A DNA stretch of 64,000 nt, taken from assembly GCA_027627225.1 (NCBI GenBank), contig CM051029.1, positions 8,216,426 through 8,280,425 of the forward strand. The letters run 5' to 3'. The first letter of the stretch is position 1. Every line of letters begins with the position of its first letter. This DNA comes from Congeria kusceri. Lineage: Eukaryota; Mollusca; Bivalvia; Myida; Dreissenidae. Made by a program: the position numbers and the translations under genes. The notes below the pieces were generated by a model that searched no databases, was not told the DNA's origin, and worked only from the letters and a program-made list of their open reading frames with translations. Shown in pieces: positions 10,901 to 18,725 of the stretch.

Positions 10901-11489
10901 TATATGTGAACAATTGAACAAAATATAACTTTATAAGTGTGTGTTTTATTATTTTATTTGAGTAAAACTGTGTCGTTCTTGAAAAGTAACTACAAACAAA
11001 AACAGTTGAATAATAACATCATTTTGCTAGTCAAGCAAGAACATCTAATAATGATTATTAAACTTGTGTGTGTACTTAGACGAGACAACGATGCCTCAAC
11101 CACAGATGGAAGTTATGAAACCTGTAGAATCGGTGAGGTTTCAATATATAAGCTAATTAATAACGTCGAAGACATCAAGCCTGGAATGCATAATAAAGAT
11201 AATATACCTTATGATTCTGCTTTGATGTTTATTTACTGTTTTGTCACCTTTCTTGTCAATTATATTTTCGTTTTATGTTCTACCAGATTCTGCAGATTCT
11301 CGTCAAGGCAATAACTATGAGACACTTGCAGAACTTGAATTCCGCGAATATTCGAGTATCACTCGTTATGAAACTCAAGGAGATATTACATCCTCCACAG
11401 ATAATCGGCCTAGGATGCCAGCATTAACACAAACTGTGTCGTCAACTGATGATAGGGAATACGTTAATATGAAGTTGTCAACACTTTAA
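1358..11489 (+). CDS. Gene A: Ig/FN3 transmembrane receptor with ITAM-like tail (5' partial)
   Basis: Fourteen exons (listed separately) join without a frame break: their lengths sum to 3458 bases, and one base from the missing upstream exon completes 1153 codons including the stop. Order: nine Ig-like domains (E1-E9), one fibronectin type III domain (E10), a transmembrane segment (E11), then about 100 cytoplasmic residues (E12-E14). E1-E11 all have phase-1 boundaries at both ends, the usual pattern for shuffled Ig and FN3 modules. The ectodomain has many N-x-S/T sites. The tail contains YEDL, YETC, the pair YETL/YSSI spaced as an ITAM, and YVNM six residues from the C terminus. Nephrin/hemicentin-like molluscan Ig receptors share this layout. 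The inferred role is surface recognition or adhesion coupled to SH2-domain signalling. Function is inference; the exon model is strongly supported by phase and splice sites. Confidence 0.88.
1703..4822 (+). other. Intron 1 of gene A, with microsatellite
   Basis: The intron is about 3.1 kb. It holds the trinucleotide array at 1813-2068, then a locally GC-richer stretch (about 2090-2340) of unknown origin that may be a transposon scrap, then AT-rich sequence without recognisable coding. Leu-, Val- and Ser-rich ORFs over 1726-2408 are artefacts of the trinucleotide array. Confidence 0.7.
1813..2068 (+). repeat. (CTA/TAC)n microsatellite with an inner CGA tract
   Basis: About 250 bases of ACT/CTA repeats with occasional ATT and AGT variants, interrupted near 1990-2016 by a pure CGA/ACG run and followed at about 2069 by a short GA run. 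It lies inside intron 1 about 110 bases past the E1 donor. Variation within the array suggests age or internal conversion. Confidence 0.95.
4823..5128 (+). CDS. Gene A exon E2: Ig domain
   Basis: The exon is 306 bases, phase 1-1, acceptor TTTATTTCCAG, donor GTAAGT. The Ig core is visible: STFTC (B strand), SIEWF (C strand), GGNLSCVA (F strand). The proline-rich SRPAPS loop before the Trp is typical of I-set/C2-like domains in this family. A frameshifted relative lies on the minus strand at 15846-16162. Confidence 0.88.
5352..5642 (+). CDS. Gene A exon E3: Ig domain
   Basis: The exon is 291 bases, phase 1-1, acceptor TTTTTATCCAG, donor GTAAGC. Core: LIHLNC, YYWTYPGG, GRFSCMA. The PGG step after the Trp recurs in the minus-strand pseudo-exon at 40043-40282. 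Several N-x-S/T sites lie near the C-terminal strand. Confidence 0.88.
5766..6053 (+). CDS. Gene A exon E4: Ig domain
   Basis: The exon is 288 bases, phase 1-1, acceptor TGCAATTACAG. The donor read is T|GTAATT, the only nearby GT that keeps phase 1. Core: NIGIECASD, TVFWQGQ, DTVWTCTATN. I find no E4-like exon in pseudogene C, so this domain is either lost there or was gained in gene A. Confidence 0.87.
6562..6867 (+). CDS. Gene A exon E5: Ig domain
   Basis: The exon is 306 bases, phase 1-1, acceptor TTTCGTAG, donor GTAAGT. Core: STVRLMC, IYSWGSG, KNYTCTVKN. The first half carries no Met, so a Met-started ORF misses it; the frame is open through the whole exon. The minus-strand pseudo-exon at 39509-39794 resembles it (WIA... 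then TVSLRC). Confidence 0.87.
6970..7260 (+). CDS. Gene A exon E6: Ig domain
   Basis: The exon is 291 bases, phase 1-1, acceptor ACCTTTTAG, donor GTAAGT. Core: SFTIACFAS, LSWYGPG, RNLTCIAVN. The intron before it is only 102 bases. The segment LKVIKGWSFTIAC matches LKVIQGYSFSGTC in pseudogene C (38759-39055). Confidence 0.88.
7491..7775 (+). CDS. Gene A exon E7: Ig domain
   Basis: The exon is 285 bases, phase 1-1, acceptor GATGCTACAG, donor GTAAGT. Core: LTVPCTLTN, FTWIWKD, and a canonical F-strand signature TDEGEYQCNASN. This is the most canonical Ig domain of the gene. Its pseudogene counterpart at 38336-38613 keeps TDEGTYTC. Confidence 0.9.
7776..8255 (+). other. Intron 7 of gene A
   Basis: About 480 bases, AT-rich, bounded by GTAAGT and TTCTTCCAG. 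I see nothing else in it. Confidence 0.8.
8256..8549 (+). CDS. Gene A exon E8: Ig domain
   Basis: The exon is 294 bases, phase 1-1, acceptor TTTTCTTCCAG, donor GTAAGT. Core: LELVCDADGDPQPTV, then YDAGSYKCLANN. The usual Trp of strand C is replaced (TVRIVNAT), an odd feature shared with the decayed exon at 37886-38186, so the replacement predates the duplication. Confidence 0.87.
8656..8973 (+). CDS. Gene A exon E9: cysteine-less Ig-like domain
   Basis: The exon is 318 bases, phase 1-1, acceptor TTCTTGCACAG, donor T|GTGTGT. It keeps an Ig-like plan with Trp in FSWYKR and the F-strand-like GDYAEYMANVSN, but both canonical cysteines are absent (VVVTFTIM; AEYMAN). The homologue in pseudogene C (37447-37767) also lacks them, so this is a family trait. 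It is the membrane-proximal Ig, directly before FN3. Confidence 0.82.
9135..9431 (+). CDS. Gene A exon E10: fibronectin type III domain
   Basis: The exon is 297 bases, phase 1-1, acceptor CATATTTTAG, donor GTACAT. FN3 hallmarks: the B-strand Trp (VITWVPGFNGG), the Tyr of FTIRYKE, GLKPGTTYQIKMLAEN for strands E-F, and GKSEWT near the end. This single FN3 before the membrane is typical of nephrin-like receptors. The pseudogene C counterpart at 36861-37157 has the identical length. Confidence 0.92.
9559..9666 (+). CDS. Gene A exon E11: transmembrane segment
   Basis: The exon is 108 bases, phase 1-1, acceptor TTTTTTACAG, donor GTAAAT. It encodes a short Ser/Thr/Gly stalk, then about 24 hydrophobic residues (GGVVGGLLGVVFIITVSILL) followed by the stop-transfer WKYRSH. 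The orientation is type I. The pseudogene C copy is also 108 bases. Confidence 0.92.
9721..9920 (+). repeat. 100-bp tandem duplication carrying candidate alternative last exons
   Basis: Copies at 9721-9820 and 9821-9920 differ by a few substitutions and a one-base indel. Each includes an acceptor-like end (GGTTTGTGGTTTTATAG). If spliced from E11 in phase 1, copy 1 (from 9755) ends after 10 residues at 9784-9786, while copy 2 (from 9855) reads 22 residues ending FKRRRWGKQ at 9920-9922. Both would give a short tail without tyrosines. The duplication is seen directly; use as exons is inference. Confidence 0.8.
9945..10255 (+). repeat. Pair of AT-rich direct repeats in intron 11
   Basis: Two similar segments at about 9945-10015 and 10185-10255 share the motif AATAAACATCTGTATAGATG followed by an AAGAA..AACGAATG block. 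Otherwise the intron (9667-10786) is AT-rich and, apart from the duplication at 9721, shows nothing else. Confidence 0.7.
10787..10859 (+). CDS. Gene A exon E12: cytoplasmic exon with YEDL
   Basis: The exon is 73 bases, phase 1 to phase 2, acceptor TTTATTTCAG, donor GTAAGT. It encodes a hydrophilic stretch ending GQYEDLVREP, a tyrosine motif of the YxxL type. It is needed for the E13 and E14 reading frame; skipping it would shift the frame. Confidence 0.85.
11080..11132 (+). CDS. Gene A exon E13: cytoplasmic micro-exon
   Basis: The exon is 53 bases, phase 2 to phase 1, acceptor TGTACTTAG, donor GTGAGG. It encodes an acidic, Ser/Thr-rich segment with GSYETCR. A minus-strand homologue at 36112-36164 has exactly the same length and the matching SEYESCR, which confirms that this micro-exon is real. 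Confidence 0.86.
11287..11489 (+). CDS. Gene A exon E14: terminal exon with ITAM-like motif and YVNM
   Basis: The exon runs from acceptor TTCTACCAG to TAA at 11487-11489. It encodes YETLAELEFREYSSI, that is YxxL, seven residues, YxxI, matching the ITAM consensus (YxxL/I-x6-8-YxxL/I), though without an acidic residue at Y-3. A further YETQ follows, and REYVNM near the end fits both YxN (Grb2-type SH2) and YxxM (PI3K p85 SH2) motifs. The pattern is seen in sequence; the binding partners come from knowledge of vertebrate motifs. Confidence 0.88.
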
Positions 11490-12410
11490 ACGTAGCACAA
11501 GTGATTTCCTGAAGATTAATTATTACTTCATAAGACAAAACAATGATTTATGTAAAATTATATACAACATTTTTGAATTGTGGGATGTTATATGTAAAAA
11601 CACGCATTGCCTTATTGTATTGTTTGATGAAATGCATACGTTTATTGAAATATTCGCTGATATATAAAGCATTATGTATAGCATACGATGTACGTTAATT
11701 GAATTGTAAAGTGATATATAACGTACACACGTATAAGGCTAACCCTATCTAAATTGTCGTTATATATATATGAAACATTATGCATTATGTAATTAAATTA
11801 CCGCGTGGTATATGAAATGTCATGCATTAGTTAATTGTATTATTGAGTGATATATGAACTGTTATGCATGACTGTATTGAAATTATGGGTGAAATATTAA
11901 ATATAATACATAGCTGAATTGAATTATTGGGTGATATATGAAATACCATGCAAGAAGAAATTGAATTTTTTTGTGACAAATGAAACATTATGCATAGCAT
12001 AAACGTATCTTTGGCTAATAAATGAAGTTTTATACATAATATACTTGCAGCGGAACAGGTTGTTTATTTTAATTCTATTATGTTAAAATCCTTGAATTGT
12101 ATTGATTGTATTTAAGTTTGACGTATGTTGGTAATTCGGATATGAAATGTTTAAATTCGAAATAAGTATGGGCCGAATAAATTCAAGCATTTAAATTGAA
12201 TTTCATTTCAACTGCCAAAATATGATTTCCATGTAGGGAACAGAGATGCACACATGACGTTTATACTGACAGTTTGATAACACACCCGCAAACGCTAGGT
12301 TCTTTTAATATTAAGTAAATAATATTACGTTAGTATGTATACCGTAAGACTTATAGGAACAGTACCATTTGATTTCTGTTAACATTGGTGTTCGATCCTA
12401 ATTTAATAAA
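11490..12410 (+). other. Presumed 3' UTR and downstream of gene A
   Basis: AT-rich, non-coding. AATAAA hexamers at 12176-12181 and 12405-12410 are candidate polyadenylation signals; the second is followed by a TGTTTGTGTT stretch resembling a GU-rich downstream element. A 42-bp-period repeat lies inside this span. The true transcript end cannot be fixed from sequence. Confidence 0.45.
11765..12050 (+). repeat. Diverged 42-bp tandem repeat
   Basis: Units begin near 11765, 11807, 11849, 11891, 11933, 11975 and 12017, exactly 42 bases apart. Each starts like GATATATGAAAC.TTATGCAT and ends like TTGAATTATTGGGT. Divergence between units is high, yet the spacing is constant. Similar but irregular pieces precede it from about 11590. 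Confidence 0.82.
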
Positions 12411-13935
12411 ACATATTTTGTTTGTGTTACTGTTATTTTCCATTGCGTATCTGTCTAATTAAAGAAAATAAACAATAAAGCAATCTTAAACATATAATGA
12501 TTTATATTTCCAATGACAACCGACTATTAATATAGTATGTGTTATAATGCTATAGGATTCCAACCTGTCTGGTTTCAATTCCATAGAGGTTTAGTTTCAA
12601 TTGCAGAGAGGTTTTGTATAGATAAAACACGCATGACACCTTTACGTTGAGAAAGACGCACTATGAAAACATTAGTGGAACAAAATGTTTGTGTACGCAT
12701 TAGCACTTCGCATTAAAGCAACCATATTCAAGCGTTAAATAACGCGGATTAAGTTTGTCAGTGTTAGGACATTTTTTTCAATAAATCTGTTTGCTAAATT
12801 TCATCTGTCTGATTTCCAGATTCCCTTACATGCATTTTTGTTTTTGAATCCAGCACCAGTCACAAAGACACGTCTAACGTTTGAGCCGAAGCATATTCGA
12901 TTAGCCTATAAATAATTTCGAGCACGAAATTTAAACATTCCGCATACAACGATAATATACACCTTGTACGTGATATGACTTAAATATGATACTTAAAAAG
13001 CGCACATATTTAGTGCGCCAGCCCATTTATGTAAACGTGTTCAAACTACATTGCAAACATGTTGACTATGTTTAATGAGTGCACTAAATGAATGCGGACG
13101 TTTATTTTGAAGACAACACACTTGACCGCCAATTTAAATAACACTGTGTTCATATTACGCAGTACGCAGTGTGCGCATATGTTTGGCAGAAAATTCAAAT
13201 ACAACAACATTAAAATATTAACTGGATATTACATGTAAATACCAAACAATATAATCATTTAGGATTGCCATTATATTTTGTATTTTAAACCTCTGAAGTG
13301 GAAGTAAGCCATGTCGATGTTTTACTTTATTACATTTGTTCGTGTCGACACTTGTGACACGTGAAGCCCTACTCCATTTCGTGTATAAAACCTAACAGTT
13401 ACAAAATGATTCAAAGCATATTCATGATCTAACAGTTTATTTTTACCTTTAGTTCATTTAGGACTGCAGCCGTAAAATGGTGACATATTATGACAGCCCA
13501 CATGTGGACAGAAATAGTACACACACATTAAACACTACATCATTGCAATAATACATATAAATATAATATGATTTAAACACATCTCTGTATTTCGTTGACG
13601 TTTAATGTCTTACGTTTACTGTAACGTGCACCGTTTTGTTCATATTCCCGAGTCGATGTTTTTTTCAAAACAGACATTATAAAACAATGGACATCCATTG
13701 CCAGAAGATACCACCTGCTGTGAAAAGCATTATAATTCACTAAATGAGAATCTTTCGGTAATATATACTGAGATAACAACATTAGCAAATGCTTGAATTA
13801 AAATATTTCAAATACAATGGCATAATGATGCAAATATCTAATACATCACGGATGTCAATTAAATAAAACTTATACAATAAGTATGCATATAGATATTTAG
13901 TAAAACAGCTGGTTTAAACGGAGCATGTTTAAATT

Positions 13936-13985
13936 ACAATGTTAACACACTGATAGAGAGCACTTAATACATGCGAAAGTTGAAA
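13936..13985 (+). repeat. Segment shared with the gene D upstream region
   Basis: This stretch (containing AATGTTAACACACTGATAGA) matches about 50 bases at 56676-56725 with few differences. The other copy lies about 250 bases upstream of the gene D start codon, so this may be an orphaned promoter-side fragment of a former paralogue, or a dispersed repeat. Confidence 0.65.
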
Positions 13986-14001
13986 ATTATCAATTCAAAC
14001 A

Positions 14002-14170
14002 GGGCCCGTATCTACGAACATCCTGTGTTTTACTTAAGTAAAAAAATATTCATAAGGCAAGATTTTTCATTAAATCTGTATCCACAAAACACCTTAGGAA
14101 AAATCGTGGGAAAGTTTTTTTCTTATGTTTATTTGTTTTGCTTAGAAAAAAATAAATCGCTTAAGGGGAA
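14002..14170 (+). repeat. Dispersed repeat beginning GGGCCCGTAT
   Basis: It starts GGGCCCGTATCTACGAACAT, with TTAAGTAAAAAAATATTCATAA inside (two parts). The element at 40889 starts GGGCCCGTATTCATAAATCG. Both look like members of the 'cccgtattcataaa' family of short interspersed elements. The far end is uncertain. Confidence 0.45.
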
Positions 14171-15845
14171 TATTTAAGTCCGTTGTCAAGCACGGTCGGA
14201 GTTTCCCGTGTATAAATATAGCATCTCGATGACGTCACAACACATATCGCGATATTTGAAGACGCACCAAAAAGGCGGATAATGTTTGCTAAAGAATAGT
14301 TATTAGGAGTTGCTTTTATGTTTAACAACGTATTCAATTCAAACGAAAGAAATATTTTGAACAAATAATGGTGATTACTTCTATTATATGCATTTGATAG
14401 TTGTGAATTTAATTAGCATTAAATGAGATGTTATATTTGTCATTCCCACGGTCGGCGTTAGGATTTTTTTGTGAATCTTAAAATAGCACCCAGACTCTTG
14501 ATGCGTTAAGTTCCCCAGATGTTGTTAGTTAGCATATTAAGTTACCAACCACTCCCGAGCGAGGCGATGATCAACAATTAAAGTAAGTTTAAATGCAATT
14601 GGATACACGTAGTCGTTGAATAATGGTCAGCTTTTATATCAAAAAGTTAACATCCACTGCTAACTTTAAATGTATTTCTGATTAAAGTACATATTGCAAG
14701 TGAAAGTGCGTTCAGCTCTCCGAAATTCAGTTTTCTTAAAATAGCGTGTGCATAGGTGTTATTATGTAAACTGTAGTTAACACAGTCACGAAATTCAAAC
14801 GCACATACGTTTTCGCAAGCAATTTAATATGATTAAACTCATAGATGAGCGTTAAACTGTAAAACAACAAAAGATGTACTGTTAGGAGTGTTCTGAAATT
14901 GAACACTTATATAAAGTGTTGTTTATATTAATTAATCGGACTTAACTACATAATTGGATTAAAACTCGGTCAAGAATTTGAAGAAATCAAGATGGCGGAT
15001 AATTACACGCTGAACATTACTTACTAGAACACACATTTGATACTAAAATACTTAAGAGTGGTTACTGAATATAAAAACTTAATACACACACAGCAATAGT
15101 ATTATGTGCTTAATGAACACTATTTATTACTTAAGGGTACACTGGATTCTTGTTATATTTTGGAATTGGAGAACGGGTAATACAACAATTATGTAAACCA
15201 AGGGATACTACTGTTTATAGCAACAGTAAACAAGTGAAACTGTAATATGCAGACATTTATAAAGTGCAAAGGATAAAATAAATACTTTTAATGCTAAAAT
15301 TAAATTTGGACCAAGATGACGAGCTTTTACCAGCAAGGCATTGTCTGTTCTAGTCTCCTTGGCTCAATACGTCTGAGGAAAATCAAAGAGAAAATAAGAG
15401 GAAAGACACTTCAATATATCAGAGAGGTATTCTTAACATTTGGTGTTAATAATTTTCACGACTTTTCTTTTTTGGATATACAATATGTTAACTTGTTCAA
15501 TACTACTGGTAACATTTTTCATGGAAAATACAATTACAAGCTTGGACGGATTGTGTATTTGTCCAGGACTGCAGTGAGCAGGCAAACGTTATGCAATAAT
15601 AAATACAAGAATGGACGTATCTTACCACCGTTGATTTAAAACATAGAATATAGTTGTAATTAAACATGTTCTCTACAAATTACTTAGGTGGATATAAAGG
15701 CCCTTAATCTAAACACGTAAGATTCGTTTTAGTGGTGGTGCTGTATTCGTAGCAATAGAAACGTGATTAATAGACTGTCCATTACGCTGGCATTGTTAGT
15801 ATACGATGCCATCAAAGGAGGTTTTGTTTTACATTAAACACTTAC

Positions 15846-16162
15846 TCAGCACATCGATAAGCAGTGTTCTGTTGGCTATGATTGTCCCATATCCGTGGGA
15901 GACATTGCAGTATATTCTGGCTCCGTGGTACTCAGTGGTAGGGGTAAATGTAAGACTGCTCGTCGCCCTATCTCCAACCGTAAAAATGCTGCTGTGTCCA
16001 GTAAGCTCCACATCGTCCGTGTAGTCACAATTATGTTATCTAAGTACCAGGTGATGATGGGTACTTGACGTCCCACTGATGATACACAGCGTATGTAACT
16101 GATTGCCACGCTGGGTAGGACGGAAATTGTTAGTAGTGCCGGAGTCAAGGTTTCATAGGTCA
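15846..16162 (-). pseudogene. Pseudogene B exon like E2 (frameshift)
   Basis: Acceptor TTAGTTCCAG, donor GTAAGT, 317 bases, one short of a phase-1-1 exon of 318. The frame changes near 16014-16018, between IITWYLDNI and VELTGH. Before the shift it shows ISYIRC and TWYLD; after it, ARIYCNVSHG. Both halves together make a complete Ig domain like E2. A single lesion with intact splice sites suggests fairly recent decay. Confidence 0.85.
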
Positions 16163-17591
16163 CTGGAACTAATACAATATGTATAATTGTGACACCAAAC
16201 TTAAACCAAACAAATTATGCGCATATTGATATCATGTAATCATTTAATTGTATACCCTTTCTGTATCACTGTTATAATTATATTGCTTTTATAAACGGCC
16301 AAACACGAATTCAATGCGTTTGTTGAAGAACAAAGAATAAAATAATGTGCACTTATAGTCACGCAGACATAGATGTACATGTAAGCAATACATACACAAA
16401 TTGTCATGATATATGTCGCATCGAAACAATCATAGAGCATAAATTTAATATCAAATTGTATTCATGATAATTCATTAGGTAGCTGTTCAGCTTGTTTTAA
16501 GTAATCAAATATATAATATTGACATATATAACTTGCAGAACAAATATTTAGCAACATATAACGGGCGTCCGAAATTAAGTTTTACATCAGTATAATCTTT
16601 CGTGAATGAACGCCCTAGTTGTACAGTTGTGTTATAAAATAATGTCTATAAATGAATATCAGTTTTGACAAATATAAACTATCGTATAATGATATGTATT
16701 TATTTTCTTCAGTACATGCACGATAAATTCCAAATCAGAATGAAGCCAATAACATCATGATTTTTTGTTTCAGTAAGAACCGTATATGTGATACATTCCG
16801 TATGGTAACCATAATTGTCGGAGTAGTTCGTGATGAATGTATGATATTGACTTCGTAAGACGGCCCTTGTACACATAGGATATTACTCGAGAATTTCTTC
16901 CTACATAAGACGACCGACTTGCGATGTCATTATTTGATTTAATACCGAGCAAGGCCAAGAATGCATCTTAACTGAATTTATAAAACGGAGCCAAAAACAT
17001 AATTCATACCTTACTAAAACATACAAAAATGTAGATTTAATTTAGTTCATACAGGTGGATCATAAATAGCTACTGCATGTATGAAAGAACATTAAACTTG
17101 AAAATTCAGCGACAATGTGCGTGTTTTTATTTATTTATAATTGCAAGTTCAATATACATGCAACCTTGAGTCTATTTTTTCTTGTATTAAAAATGTGTAT
17201 AATAGTTAGTGTATATATTATGTATACATGAAATATTGTTAGACATTTAAAAATACGAACAGGTGCAGTGTAATAAATTGAAGAGAATGTGCTATAATTG
17301 TTGTTTACATTTATATATATCGAACCATACATTAACAAGAGGCTTATTGCGGTATATTATCAACATCAACGACCCATCCAGGACTATTGATATGCGCATC
17401 AATATTTACATAGAGAGTCGTTATCCATACAACTTGTTTGGCATAGGGGAGCTAACTGATTATAAAATGAGCACGTGTCATACTGATGTATTAGTATAGA
17501 GAGATAGAATTTAACACACTTATATAATGCAACAAATGTTTGACAAAAAGTGTATGTATTGCGATCTGTGCAACAGCAGTATGCCATATAC
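16163..17591 (-). other. Intron of pseudogene B
   Basis: About 1.4 kb, AT-rich. Around 16775-16900 the minus strand has a moderately long open stretch, but in no frame does it give a convincing Ig signature. Nothing else is recognisable. Confidence 0.5.
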
Positions 17592-17939
17592 TTGTTAATG
17601 CTAGTGTTATTTCATTGCTGTATGTTGCTTGAAAATTCATGGCAACTGAGCACGTTCACTTGTCACCGTTATTGATTGTGCTGAATGGATTAAGTGTGCA
17701 CGTAAATGTCGTCGCTCCGCTGCACCCACAGTTCGAAAACTCATCCGGTAGCGTCGCAGGAATTGAGGTGCAAATGTTGCCAACGAATCCGATTCAGAAA
17801 ATATTTAGAAACGCACTATCACCTGTTGGTTGGCGCCACCATGCCACATATGTCTGAGTTGAGTGGGTGCATGTTAATTGAACAGCTTCGTTGACTATCA
17901 CCGATGTTGAATTGGATGTTAATACAGGAGCTTCTGCGC
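17592..17939 (-). pseudogene. Pseudogene B exon like E1 (two TGA stops)
   Basis: Acceptor ACACTAAAG, donor A|GTATAT, 348 bases (116 codons, phase 1-1 kept). It matches E1: VQLTC then VAWWR, a cysteine cluster (NCGCSG, TFTCTL), and NNGDK-stop-TC where E1 has NDGQTWLC. TGA codons lie at 17796-17794 and 17658-17656. Both fall where E1 has Trp, so each is explained by TGG to TGA. Confidence 0.85.
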
Positions 17940-18262
17940 CTTTAGTGTAAATATTAGGATTATACGTTAGTACATTTGAAAACGCTAATATCTATACACC
18001 AACTACTATTAAAAAAATGCATATCGAAGAGAAACATGTGTTTAAGGTATTCAACCCATAATTAGCTCGTTAGTTTCCGTGTAATTTCGACGAAAGCCGT
18101 AGCCGTCCGTACCTGACCGTTCGCATTCGGAATACATACAAAACTTCGTTAAAAATTATATATTTCTTTAGCTACACCGTAGTATTCGTTTCAGATTTTA
18201 AAATCGTCGCTTTTAAAAGCAGATTAGATATCAAATAACTATTAACATATAACGAGTATAAT
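17940..18262. other. Unassigned
   Basis: About 320 bases between pseudogene B and the first direct repeat. I find no signal-peptide exon on the minus strand here. Confidence 0.5.
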
Positions 18263-18725
18263 GGTTACGCATGCGCAAATAAATTCCTTGTTTGTTACAT
18301 ATAAAATAATCAAAATTTGATCTCACTTTTCACCATGACCAAGCTACATTCCAATATATCACCATACAGTGTTGTAAAGATGAGGACATAACCTTTTGAA
18401 AAAACAGCATGTCAAAAAATGCTATGTATTGTAACCCAAAATATTTACCTTAAAAAAACACACCGATTTTGACGGGCATGGAGGCTGCCATTTTGCGCAT
18501 GAATATATGGGCCAAAAGTTATGAACCACTAGACAAAAAGTAGTGCACAAAATAGCCTTTTTTCCTATTGCTTACACATATACCTTTAAAATGATACCAA
18601 AACGTATCATTTAAACTGTATTTTACAAATTATATGCATCCTGCACTCAGCCACATGTGATTATTATCTAACTGACAGCATGTAACCCGGAGGATGTGAC
18701 TTTCGTTTTGGGGTAATTAGACCTT
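18263..18725 (+). repeat. Direct repeat copy 1 (about 460 bp)
   Basis: It begins GGTTACGCATGCGCAAATAA and ends GGGGTAATTAGACCT. It is near-identical to 20429-20878, apart from a deletion of about 18 bases in the second copy, an insertion of about 9 bases in it, and scattered changes. It contains the phrase GGAGGCTGCCATTTTGCGCA. No coding was found. Confidence 0.92.

Larger units (their letters stand above)
12411..15845. other. Intergenic, no supported gene
   Basis: AT-rich. Two items are visible: a segment at about 13936-13985 shared with the promoter side of gene D, and at 14002 the start of a dispersed repeat (GGGCCCGTAT...) also present at 40889. ORFs here, such as 107 codons at 15316-15639, show no recognisable domain. 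E3-E14-like exons that should continue pseudogene B on the minus strand are not visible. Confidence 0.6.
15846..17939 (-). pseudogene. Gene B: decayed 5' fragment of an Ig receptor (E1- and E2-like)
   Basis: Two minus-strand exons, at 17939-17592 and 16162-15846, correspond to E1 and E2 of gene A in order and phase. The first carries two in-frame TGA codons and the second a one-base deletion, so no full product can be made. No signal exon and no E3-E14 counterparts are seen next to it on this strand. It may be a truncated duplicate, or the missing 5' part of pseudogene C moved by rearrangement. Confidence 0.82.

Noticed and set aside
16770..16958. Minus-strand open stretch between the two pseudogene B exons
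   Set aside because: None of the three frames gives an Ig Cys-Trp-Cys pattern and no splice-site pair fits phase 1; it could be a very decayed exon but cannot be supported.
17656..17796. TGA codons as selenocysteine or recoded stops
   Set aside because: They coincide with Trp positions of the intact homologue and the neighbouring exon has a frameshift; simple decay is sufficient.
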